37,153 nucleotides of DNA from Thiocystis violacea (GTDB lineage Bacteria; Pseudomonadota; Gammaproteobacteria; Chromatiales; Chromatiaceae), in assembly GCF_016583575.1 (NCBI RefSeq), contig NZ_NRRG01000049.1, forward strand, positions 1 through 37,153. The letters run 5' to 3'. Under the pieces are notes generated by a model. That model made no database searches and was not told where the DNA came from. It saw only the letters and a list, made by a program, of their open reading frames with translations. Each line of letters opens with the position of its first letter. The stretch's first letter is position 1. This document shows positions 15,306 through 27,048 of the stretch, piece after piece. The translations under genes and the position numbers were made by a program.

Positions 15306-16668
15306 ACTTGGCCGACCCCGCCATCGAACCTCCGCCCTCGACCTTAAGCCCCTCGGCCAGATCCCGCAGGCCGAGGCCGTCCAGGCCCTCTTTCCGGGCC
15401 GTCTCGATCGCTGTCTCGATGCGCTGGATCGCGGGCTCCGGACTCGGGCCAGCGTGCCCGCGTTCCGCTTCTCCGTCGCGCCGCACCCACTCCAGGATAT
15501 CCAGGATCGCGATGCCCTCGGGCGCTCGCGCCAGCACATAGGTGGTCGAGGTCTCGTCCGCGGTGCGCAGGATGGCGCCCGATTGCTCAAGCAGACTCAG
15601 GATCGACTGGATGTCGCGCGCCGGCAGCTTCAATCCCTTGGCGAGCGCTTCCCGATCCCAGGGCGGCTCGCCGTCGAGATGGCGCCGGGCGATCCGCGCC
15701 GCGATCGTCAGGGCCAGACGCTCGCGCAGGCGGACGCTGAGCTCGGGGTCGCGTCCGGGGGAGGCGAGGAGTTCCGGGTGCTGATGGTAGAAGGCGACGC
15801 TGGCGCCGAGGAGCAGGATCAGCCAGCCGAGATAGATCCAGATCATGAAGAGCACCAGGATCGCCAGACTGGAATAGACGGCGGTGTACTGGGTCGAGCC
15901 GGCCATGAAGGTGGCGAAGACCGCGCCGACGATCTCCCATGAAAGCCCCGCGACCAGGGCGCCGGCCAGCGCGGACGGGAGGCGTACCTGGGTATTGGGG
16001 ACGAAGCGGTACACGAAGGCGAAGGTCAGCGAGATCATGAGATAGGGCGCGAGGATCCGCATGCCCTTCATCAGCTCGCCCATGGGTGTCAGCTGCATGA
16101 CCGACTGGACGAGCGGGTTGCCGCCGAGCGAGGCCGAGAGTCCGACCGCAGAGAAGAAGAGCACCGGGCCGATGGTGAGCACGCTCAGATACTGGGTGAA
16201 GCGTCGCGCGAAGGGCCGGACTTCGGTGACGCGCCAGACATGATTGAACGCCTGCTCGATCTTCTGGATCAGCGAGATCACGGTGTAGAGCAGCATCGCC
16301 AGACCGAGCGAGCCCAGCACCCCAACCTGCATTCGATCCACGAAGCCGATCAATTGGGCCGTGATCTCCCGCCCGGCGTCCCCGAGCGGATCGAGCGCGT
16401 TGGCGAGCAGCGGCTCAATCTGATTGTGGACCCCGAATCCCTTGAGCACCGAGAAGCTGACCGCCAGCAGCGGAACCAGTGAAAGCAGCGTGGTATAGAC
16501 CAGGCTCATGGCATGGAGCGAGAGCTGACCTTGGTGGAGGTCGCGCGACAGGGCGTGGATACCACGCCCAAGCCAGACGAACCTGGCTTGCCAGGCGGGC
16601 ATCCGGTCGAGGTCGGATCCCCAGAGGAGATCCTGGAGGCGCGCGGCGATGGGGTTGGGTTGGGTCAT
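15304..16668 (-). CDS. yihY: YihY/BrkB family inner membrane protein
   Basis: A 454-aa protein of the YihY/BrkB family, once misnamed ribonuclease BN. About six transmembrane segments lie in residues 45-310, beginning with the family mark LSLHAMSLVYTTLLSLVPLL, then VGVLGSLGLAMLLYTVISLI, QKIEQAFNHVWRV, and LSWEIVGAVFATFMAGSTQY with YSSLAILVLFMIWIYLGWLI. The C-terminal 140 residues are cytosolic and charged, with a winged-helix-like stretch (ALAKGLKLPARDIQSILSLL). Longer than E. coli YihY (about 290 aa), this two-part form is common in gammaproteobacteria. The function is unknown; a transport or envelope role is assumed. It is divergent from dnaE. Confidence 0.88.
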   Translation of the reverse strand: MTQPNPIAARLQDLLWGSDLDRMPAWQARFVWLGRGIHALSRDLHQGQLSLHAMSLVYTTLLSLVPLLAVSFSVLKGFGVHNQIEPLLANALDPLGDAGREITAQLIGFVDRMQVGVLGSLGLAMLLYTVISLIQKIEQAFNHVWRVTEVRPFARRFTQYLSVLTIGPVLFFSAVGLSASLGGNPLVQSVMQLTPMGELMKGMRILAPYLMISLTFAFVYRFVPNTQVRLPSALAGALVAGLSWEIVGAVFATFMAGSTQYTAVYSSLAILVLFMIWIYLGWLILLLGASVAFYHQHPELLASPGRDPELSVRLRERLALTIAARIARRHLDGEPPWDREALAKGLKLPARDIQSILSLLEQSGAILRTADETSTTYVLARAPEGIAILDILEWVRRDGEAERGHAGPSPEPAIQRIETAIETARKEGLDGLGLRDLAEGLKVEGGGSMAGSAK

Positions 16669-16957
16669 GACTGGGTCTTGGCTTCCTGAATCCTGACGTC
16701 GAGCCTGTCGCGCTCGGCATTAATTTGAGTTCGATTCGTTCCGTTCGGCCCCCGGCCGACCGACCCGTCGCGGGCGGGCGAACCCAAGTGACGGATCCCT
16801 CAAGGCTTTCCCGAGACCCCACGCGACCGTCTCCGCGGCGCCTATCCCGAGCCCCGAATCGATGGGTTTTTCCAGCTCGGCCGAGGGCGGCGCGCCCGTT
16901 AGACTAGCCGTCCCTCGCTCCGGACACCCCCCTTCCAATCACTATCACAGGGCTCCC

Positions 16958-20536
<3,579 letters not shown>

Positions 20537-20612
20537 TCGGCCGGTCCGCTCATCATCCGCCCAGGCGAACATTCCATTCGCCTGAACACTGGCCTGTACC
20601 GAGACCGAACCG

Positions 20613-20635
20613 ACAACTGACAACTGACAACTGAC
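20613..20635 (+). repeat. Heptamer tandem repeat (ACAACTG)3
   Basis: Three exact head-to-tail copies of ACAACTG plus two further bases, ending 7 bp before the ATG at 20643. Heptamer repeats of this kind are familiar from cyanobacterial genomes. Here the array covers the place where a Shine-Dalgarno site would lie; only gagag (20636-20640) remains between it and the start. Confidence 0.85.
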
Positions 20636-20642
20636 CGAGAGC

Positions 20643-21983
20643 ATGCCTGGACTTTTCACCCTCAAGCGCCTTTTCGCCGTTCTTCTCTTGCTCGCCGCCT
20701 CGGTGCTGCTCGCGCAACTGGTCGGAGAGCTGAACCGCGTCAAGACGCTCAAGACGGATCTGGCCGAGATCCATCATGTTCGCTACGGTCTGCTGGACGC
20801 GGATCAGTGGGTGGGGCGGATCTCGGCCATCATCGAGCAACGGGTGAGCGCGTTCGAGCTGACGGACGCCAATCGACCCCAAATCGTCCGGGCGGTCGAG
20901 CAGGTGCTCGATACCCTTCTGGTCGAGATCGAGCGCTATCTGCGTCAGCGCAATCTCAAGGGCGGCGGAACCTGGATGGATCAGCTCCAGGGAGCCTTGC
21001 AGCAGGGGCTTCAGGACGTGCTGATCGATTTCGATAAGCTGCGCAAGAAGGTTCCTCGCTATGCCGAGGCGGTGGTCGAGCAACTTGGCACGCCCGAGGC
21101 CAAGGAGGAGATCAAGAACCAGATTCTGACGCTCATGCGTCGGACATCGGATTCCACCTTCGCCAAGGTCGACCGCTCGCCTCTGGAGCGGCTGTTCGAG
21201 CGCCACGCCTGTGTCGACGCCGGACACTGCGCCCAACGACTCCAGGACCAGATCGACGCGGCCTGGACGCCGACACGCCAGCGGCTCGGGATCCTGGTGG
21301 GTCTGGTCGGCCTCATGTTCCTGCTCTGTCTGAGCGGTTCCTCTCGCCGGGACAGGGGCGACAAGGGAGGGCTCGATCCCTTCCGACTCTTCCTGCTCAC
21401 GGGCGCGACCCTGATCCTGCTGCTGGGCGGTCTACTCACGCCCATGATCGAGATCGAGGCGCGGATCAGCGAGCTGACCCTGGTATTCATGAACGAGCCG
21501 ATCGTCTTCAGCGATCAGGTGCTCTATTTCCAGTCCAAAAGCCTTCTGGAGGTCGTGCGCATCCTGGCCACGACCGGCGCCGCCGACATGCTGCTGGTGG
21601 CCTTGCTCATCACGCTCTTCAGCATCATCTTCCCGGCGCTCAAGCTGATCGCGACCTATCTTTATTATTTCGATATCCGCCGGGCGCGCGACTCGGCCTC
21701 GATCCGATTCTTCGCGCTGCGCTCCGGGAAATGGTCGATGGCGGACGTACTGGTCATCGCGCTCTTCATGGCCTATATCGGTTTCGATGGCCTGGTGGAG
21801 AGTCAATTGGGCCGCCTATGGAGCGGTGGCGCCGAGGCCCCGGCGCGGCTCGGCGCGACTGTACTCACCACCAACGGTACCTCGCTGGAGCCCGGGTTCT
21901 ATCTGTTCCTTGCCTTCGTGCTGGCGAGCCTGCTGCTGTCCGCCAGGCTGGAAAAAGCATTCGCCGAATCCCATCCCAACTGA
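20643..21983 (+). CDS. Membrane protein with PqiA-like domain
   Basis: A 446-aa protein. An N-terminal hydrophobic anchor (FAVLLLLAASVLLAQLVGEL) is followed by about 190 polar, helix-rich residues, then four to five membrane segments. The C-terminal part matches the paraquat-inducible protein A domain: LLVALLITLFSIIFPALKLI, then SGKWSMADVLVIALFMAYIG. PqiA-domain proteins work with MCE-type lipid transport or envelope-stress systems, but no MCE gene is adjacent here. The helical N-terminal part is not one I recognise. It lies 106 bp after dnaE and is followed after 22 bp by a small secreted protein, so the two probably form an operon. Confidence 0.65.
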   Translation: MPGLFTLKRLFAVLLLLAASVLLAQLVGELNRVKTLKTDLAEIHHVRYGLLDADQWVGRISAIIEQRVSAFELTDANRPQIVRAVEQVLDTLLVEIERYLRQRNLKGGGTWMDQLQGALQQGLQDVLIDFDKLRKKVPRYAEAVVEQLGTPEAKEEIKNQILTLMRRTSDSTFAKVDRSPLERLFERHACVDAGHCAQRLQDQIDAAWTPTRQRLGILVGLVGLMFLLCLSGSSRRDRGDKGGLDPFRLFLLTGATLILLLGGLLTPMIEIEARISELTLVFMNEPIVFSDQVLYFQSKSLLEVVRILATTGAADMLLVALLITLFSIIFPALKLIATYLYYFDIRRARDSASIRFFALRSGKWSMADVLVIALFMAYIGFDGLVESQLGRLWSGGAEAPARLGATVLTTNGTSLEPGFYLFLAFVLASLLLSARLEKAFAESHPN

Positions 21984-22005
21984 CCGGGCGACCGGGGAGG
22001 CCCGC

Positions 22006-22479
22006 GTGAAATCGATCGTCAAACCTGGGTTGCTGGCGCCTGGCCGGCGTCTTGCGTTCGTTCTGGTCACCTTGATCGCCGGCCCCGGTCTGGCGAGCGA
22101 TTGGACGGGCTCGCTCCACGACGGTTCGCGGCTCGAGGTGGATCCCTCGACACACAAGGCCTGGCGTCTGGACGGGGGACAGCGGGCGCCGCTTTGGGAT
22201 GGCGTGCATCGGTTGGATGACGGCTCGGTTCTGATCATTCGCGATGGGATCGCCGTGCCAAACGCCGGGATGCTGGAGACCTGGGATCAGCCAACGCCGC
22301 AACAGGTGTCGCCCGCCGTTCCGGAGGACTGCCGGGCACTCATTAGGCGCGTCTGCGGCGAGAATGAGCGGTGCGGCGCCACGGAGCCCTGTCGTCTGGC
22401 CCGTGAGCTGAGCGACATGGCGAAAGAGGCGCCATGCCGCGAGGCGCTGGGGAATGGCTTTTTCGTACCCTGTAACTGA
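22006..22479 (+). CDS. Small exported cysteine-rich hypothetical protein
   Basis: A 157-aa protein starting with GTG at 22006, chosen because gggagg (21995-22000) lies 5 nt before it. A signal peptide is evident (RLAFVLVTLIAGPGLAS, probable cleavage before DWTGSL). The mature protein has a beta-rich first part (GSLHDGSRLEVDPSTHKAWR) resembling a small carbohydrate/lipid-binding or SH3-like fold. A C-terminal part holds six cysteines (EDCRALIRRVCGENERCG, EPCRLA, APCREA, VPCN), which probably form disulfides in the periplasm. I do not recognise a family. It is downstream of the PqiA-like gene and converges with the LysM gene 12 bp away. Confidence 0.65.
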   Translation: MKSIVKPGLLAPGRRLAFVLVTLIAGPGLASDWTGSLHDGSRLEVDPSTHKAWRLDGGQRAPLWDGVHRLDDGSVLIIRDGIAVPNAGMLETWDQPTPQQVSPAVPEDCRALIRRVCGENERCGATEPCRLARELSDMAKEAPCREALGNGFFVPCN

Positions 22480-22491
22480 TCACGGCGAGTA

Positions 22492-23313
22492 TCAGGGAAT
22501 GACCAGCGTCATTCCCGGCGCTAGTTGGTCCGGGTCATCCAAAAGGTGGCGATTGGCCTCGAAGATGTTCCGCCACTGGGCGCTGCTCCCGTAGAAACGA
22601 TTGCTGATCAGGGCCAGGCTGTCGTTGGCGCGGACGCGATAGAGGCTGCGCGCCGCCAGGACGCTGGCCAGTCTGAACTGCGAACGGTGCAACTGGGCCT
22701 CAGCCTCCCGGAGGCTCCGCGCCACGGCCGGGCTCTGGGTGCCCTCGGAATCCCGCCTAACCGCGCGAAAGGCCGCGACCGCCTCGGCGGCCGAGCGGCG
22801 TGCCTCGTCGGCGGTCAGGGTGCCGCCTTCCGCTTTCGGTAACTGGCGCTGAAGGGCCTCGACCCGCGTCCCGAGCGTTTCGTTAGTGGCTTGCAGGCTT
22901 TGCCGTTCCGCCGCGAGGCGCGCGATGACGTCCTCGCGCTCGGACAGCCGTTGCTCCAGTTCGCCTTGGGTGTCTTGCCGCGCGCGCAACTGCTCGCGCA
23001 GTTGATCGATTTCCTGCGAGCCCTCGGCGAGTCGGCGCTCGGCCTCCATCCGCGCCTGATCCGCGCCCTTGCGGGCCGCCGCCGAGTCACGCAGTTTGCC
23101 TTCCATGCCCTGCACGCGCTGCCGCAACTCATCGATCTGGCGGTGAAGCTGGTCGAGCGTCTCCATCGTCGGCGTCGCCGTCCCGGTCGGGACGGCTGGC
23201 TCGACGGCCCGGAGCTTTTCCGCCGGAATCGCCGCCAGGAGGAGAATCAGGAGCGGCCAGGGAGCGACGAGCGCCACCCGGCTGGATCCATGTCCTGATC
23301 GATGATGCCGCAT
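22492..23313 (-). CDS. Exported coiled-coil protein with C-terminal LysM domain
   Basis: A 273-aa envelope protein. After an N-terminal hydrophobic segment (VALVAPWPLLILLLAAIPA) comes a long coiled coil with Gln/Arg/Glu heptads (about residues 45-165, for example LDQLHRQIDELRQRVQGMEG). An Ala-rich helical hairpin (165-220) and a LysM domain (about 225-273: YRVRANDSLALISNRFYGSS, ending APGMTLVIP) follow. LysM binds peptidoglycan, so the protein probably bridges membrane and wall. The ATG at 23313 was preferred over 23331 because GAGGAG lies 8 nt before it. The architecture recalls FimV/TolA-type scaffolds, but no specific role can be given. Confidence 0.75.
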   Translation of the reverse strand: MRHHRSGHGSSRVALVAPWPLLILLLAAIPAEKLRAVEPAVPTGTATPTMETLDQLHRQIDELRQRVQGMEGKLRDSAAARKGADQARMEAERRLAEGSQEIDQLREQLRARQDTQGELEQRLSEREDVIARLAAERQSLQATNETLGTRVEALQRQLPKAEGGTLTADEARRSAAEAVAAFRAVRRDSEGTQSPAVARSLREAEAQLHRSQFRLASVLAARSLYRVRANDSLALISNRFYGSSAQWRNIFEANRHLLDDPDQLAPGMTLVIP

Positions 23314-23370
23314 CCGGGATTCTCCTCGCATGACGCTCGCTACTGGCTCCGACTCCCACTCGTCCGCGGG

Positions 23371-24732
23371 TCAGCCGACGGAAGGCAGACCGGCCAGGGC
23401 CATGGCGACCTCGCTCTCGGCGTAGTCGAGATCCTTGAGCTTGCCGCCCAGATAGTCGGTGTAGGCTTGCATATCGAAGTTGCCGTGACCGCTCAGGTTG
23501 AAGAGGATGGTTTTGGCCTCGCCGGTCTCGCGGCACTTCTCGGCCTCATGGATCGCGGCCTTGACCGCGTGGGTGGCCTCGGGCGCGGGGATGATGCCCT
23601 CGGCCTTGGCGAACTCGATTCCGGCCGCGAAACACGCCAACTGGTTGTAGGAGCGCGGCGCGATATAGCCGAGCTTGGCCAGATGGCTGATCTGAGGCGC
23701 CATGCCGTGATAGCGCAAGCCGCCGGCATGGAAACCGGGCGGAACGAAGGTGGAACCGAGCGTGTACATCTTGCACAGCGGCGTCAGGTGCGCGGTGTCG
23801 CCGAAGTCGTAGGCGAACAGACCCTTGGTCAGGGTCGGGCAGGCGGAGGGCTCGACCGCGATGCACTCCACCGGACGACCGCCGCGCAGTTGCTCGCCGA
23901 GATAGGGGAAGGCAATGCCCGCGAAGTTGCTGCCGCCGCCGGTGCAGCCGATGATCATGTCCGGATAGGCGTCGGCCATTTCCATCTGCTTTTGCGCCTC
24001 AAGACCGATCACGGTCTGATGCAGCAGGACGTGATTGAGCACGCTGCCGAGCGCGTACTTGGTGTCGTCGCGCTGCGCCGCCAGTTCCACCGCCTCGCTG
24101 ATGGCGATGCCGAGACTGCCGGTGCTGTCCGGATGCTCGGCCAGGATGGCGCGCCCGGACTCGGTGGTGTTACTGGGGCTGGCGATGCACTGGGCGCCGA
24201 AGGTCTCCATGAAGGCACGCCGATAGGGCTTCTGGTTGTAGCTGACCTTGACCATGTAGACCAGGATCTCCAACCCGAACATGGACCCCGCCATGGCCAG
24301 CGACGATCCCCACTGACCGGCGCCGGTCTCGGTGGTGATGCGCTTGACGCCTTCCGCCTTGTTATAAAAGGCTTGGGCGATCGCAGTGTTGGCCTTGTGG
24401 CTTCCGGGAGGACTGACGCCCTCGTACTTGTAGAAGATTTTGGCCGGGGTGTTCAGCGCCTTTTCCAGCCGCCGTGCCCGATAGAGCGGGGAGGGCCGCC
24501 ATTGACGCAGCACCTCGCGCACCGGCTCCGGGATCTGGATCTCACGCTCGGTGCTCATCTCCTGCTCGATGACCGCCTTGGGGAAGATGACGCCCAACTC
24601 GTCCGCCGAGATGGGCTGCTGGGTACCAGGATGCAGGACCGGATCCAGTGGCGCGGGCAGATCCGCGTTGATGTTGTACCAGAAGCGGGGAAGGTGCTGC
24701 TCGTCGAGCAGATACTTGACGGGGTCGCTCAT
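23371..24732 (-). CDS. trpB2: TrpB2-type tryptophan synthase beta chain
   Basis: A 453-aa PLP enzyme of the TrpB-like (TrpB2) subfamily, which is longer than canonical TrpB (about 400 aa). It should join indole and serine to tryptophan, often without TrpA. Lys113 in [14 protein letters not shown] is the PLP Schiff-base lysine, and [11 protein letters not shown] is the phosphate-binding loop. The N-terminal extension ([20 protein letters not shown]) and the stretch [12 protein letters not shown] are typical for TrpB2. The frame is open to 24840, but the family start is ATG 24732; its ribosome binding site is weak (aagag). No other trp gene is nearby, in keeping with a second, stand-alone TrpB acting as indole salvage. 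Confidence 0.9.
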   Translation of the reverse strand: MSDPVKYLLDEQHLPRFWYNINADLPAPLDPVLHPGTQQPISADELGVIFPKAVIEQEMSTEREIQIPEPVREVLRQWRPSPLYRARRLEKALNTPAKIFYKYEGVSPPGSHKANTAIAQAFYNKAEGVKRITTETGAGQWGSSLAMAGSMFGLEILVYMVKVSYNQKPYRRAFMETFGAQCIASPSNTTESGRAILAEHPDSTGSLGIAISEAVELAAQRDDTKYALGSVLNHVLLHQTVIGLEAQKQMEMADAYPDMIIGCTGGGSNFAGIAFPYLGEQLRGGRPVECIAVEPSACPTLTKGLFAYDFGDTAHLTPLCKMYTLGSTFVPPGFHAGGLRYHGMAPQISHLAKLGYIAPRSYNQLACFAAGIEFAKAEGIIPAPEATHAVKAAIHEAEKCRETGEAKTILFNLSGHGNFDMQAYTDYLGGKLKDLDYAESEVAMALAGLPSVG

Positions 24733-25049
24733 GCTGACTCTTGGCCTCGGTGGTGAAAGGACGGCCGACGGCGTCATGGCCGCCAGCCTCGGTCGTCGAC
24801 ACGCAAGTGTGCCAGTTTTGGGAGCGCGCTTGTATCCCAAATCGGTTCCGTTCGGCGGCCATGGCTGGCATCATGGCCCCCTCTGTTGGGCCGGGTCGAC
24901 AATCCCAAGCCCCCGGTCTTATCGTCCCTTCGATCCGCGAGCGGCGACAGGCGACACCGGCAGAGCCGGGATCGTAACGGCGGCAACCAAGGCCCACGGT
25001 CGTAAGTTTCACCCAACTTGACGCGCGCCTTGCTACGCGCCCTGGCGTT
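24733..25049. other. Intergenic region between trpB2 and the R-M remnant
   Basis: 317 bp, with divergent genes on both sides. It holds a perfect 7-bp inverted repeat GGCCATG-gctggcat-CATGGCC (24857-24878), a possible operator for trpB2. No gene or clear promoter was found. Confidence 0.5.
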
Positions 25050-26477
25050 ATGAACCTACTCCACGAACGGATCGCGACCCGCGTCGAGGCGTGGCGCTCA
25101 CAGGGCTACCCGTGCGCGGATTATCCCGCCATCGCCGAAATCCTCGGCCATGCCGTCGACGATGAGCGAACCGGCCATCTGCGCTACCTGCGCAAGGCCC
25201 AATTCCGCGCGCTGGAAGTCTATTGGTATCTCCGGCTGATCGAGGGCACGTCGAAGATCCCGGATCTGTACGCGCGCTGTTTCCCCAAGAAAGCGGAACG
25301 TCGCGAGGCGCTCGGACTCTCGGCCAAGGCATTCGAGGATGCCGACTACGATTTCGACACCCTATTCGCGCGCATCCGCACCGATAACGCCTTCGTCCGC
25401 GCCAATCATCTGGAAAGTCTGCGCGAGACCCTGACGCTCGATTACCCCTCCTACATCCTGGCCCTGGCGATGGGCGCCGGGAAAACCATCCTGATCGGCG
25501 CCATCGTCGCGACCGAATTCGCCATGGCGCAGGAATATCCGGACGGACCCTTCGTGCAAAACGCCCTGATCTTCGCCCCAGGGAAAACGATCATCGAGTC
25601 GTTGCGCGAAATCTCGGACATCCCGTTTGGCAAGCTCCTGCCGCCCCGTTTCGAGAAGCTGTTTACCGCCAGTCTGAAACTGACCTTCACGCGCGATGGC
25701 GACAAGGAACTGTCCGGCGTGATCGACGGCAGCGCCTATAACCTGATCGTCACCAACACCGAAAAGATCCGCATCCAGAAACCGACCGCGCGCGGCAACG
25801 GGCAGCAATTCCGGCTGTTGGCCAATACCAAGGCGGAAGAGGCCGAGGAAATCGCCAATCTGCGGCTGCAAAAGATCGCTAGCCTGCCCCATCTGGCGGT
25901 GTTCTCCGACGAGGCCCACCACACCTATGGGCAGAAGCTGTTGGGCAAATGGGAGAAAGACCCCGCCAGCGGCGAGCCGGTTTTCAAGGAACAGGGCATC
26001 AAGAAGGTGCGCCGCACGGTGGATTATCTCGCCCAGGAAACCAACCTGGTGGTGGTCGTGAATACCACTGGCACGCCCTATTTCGAGCGGCAACCCCTGC
26101 GTGATGTCGTGGTCTGGTACGGGCTCGGGGAAGGCATCCAGGATGGCGTGCTGAAGGAGGTCGCCGGCAACATCAAGGTTTTCAGCCTGGACGATGAGCA
26201 CGGCTCTCTATTGGTTTCCAAGATCGTGGCCGATTTCATCGACACCTATTGGGAGACGCGACTTCCGGACGGCTCGCCGGCCCGCCTGGCGCTCTATTTT
26301 CCGACCGTCGCGGCCCGTGATGAACTGCGGACCGCCATCGAATCCACGCTCGCCCAACGCGCCATTGCTCCAGCGGTGTTGCTGGCGGTGGATGCCAAGT
26401 CAGCGGAGTCGGTCAAGGCCGAGTTCTACCGTCTGGCCCATGATCCGAGCGCGCAACATCGAATTGCGCACCGATAA
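25050..26477 (+). pseudogene. Type III restriction-like helicase/Res subunit, truncated
   Basis: 475 codons representing the N-terminal half of a superfamily 2 helicase of the type III restriction (Res) class, whose members are usually about 900 aa. Visible: an N-terminal family region (AIAEILGHAVDDERTGHLRY, LRKAQFRALEVYWYLRLIEG), Walker A in LALAMGAGKTILIGAI (about residues 142-157), VVVVNTTGTPYFERQPLRDV, and the DEAH box (SDEAHHTYGQ). The sequence stops just where helicase motifs V and VI should follow (AHDPSAQHRI, then IAHR and stop). The nuclease half is missing. Restriction activity is therefore lost; ATPase activity by the remaining domain is unlikely. Codon use is like the neighbours. 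Confidence 0.8.
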
Positions 26478-26853
26478 GAAATACGGCGGCATCATCCGGC
26501 ACGAGCCAGCGAGCGCCGAGGTCTCGATCCAGCGGCAGAGCACACCTGGCGGGGACGCGCTGACGGTCGATATTCTGGATGTCATGTCACCGAGCATCGT
26601 CGCGCGGCTTAATCTGGACACCTCGCTGTTCCGCGCCCAGATCCCGGACTGGCGCGCGGTGGTGGATTGCGTCCTGATCGACACGGCGTACAACGGCGAG
26701 GTCTTCAATGTCTGCCTCTCGGATGTGCCGGAACGCAAACAGGACTTCGTTCAGGGCCGCTATGAACTGCCGGCTCCGCCGACGGGAAATACCGTTGCCG
26801 TGAAGATCGTCGACATGCTTGGCGAGGAAATTTTCGTGGCGGTCGCGGTTTGA
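26440..26853 (+). pseudogene. C-terminal remnant, probably of the partner DNA methyltransferase (Mod)
   Basis: About 137 codons in a different frame from the truncated helicase, overlapping its last 38 bp. The segment reads RNIELRTDKKYGGIIRHEPA, then CVLIDTAYNGEVFNVCLSDV, RYELPAPPTGNTVAVKIVDM and LGEEIFVAV. To me this resembles the C-terminal tail of large type III-like adenine methyltransferases rather than a helicase, but the assignment is from memory and only moderate. The methylase catalytic motifs (DPPY, FxGxG) are absent. The join near 26440-26475 looks like a deletion that removed the second half of res and nearly all of mod, or a rearranged locus. Confidence 0.5.
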
Positions 26854-27048
26854 GGGCTGGGGCTTGGTTTTGGGAGGGCATCGACAAACCCTTGACGGCC
26901 GCCCCTGAATGACGGCGATGGCCGGAGTCATGATCGAAGCCGGAGATCCTGATCCGACCCCACCGCGGGTCAATTCTTTCACATCAATCATCCGGACCAA
27001 CGCGCGGACCGGCTAGGGTCCGCCGAGCAACTATTCATAGGAGATGAC

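Noticed and set aside
24803-24814. Sigma-54-like TGGCAC..TTGC on the minus strand upstream of trpB2
   Set aside because: Only 2 bp separate the two blocks instead of 5, so GG and GC are on the wrong helical face.
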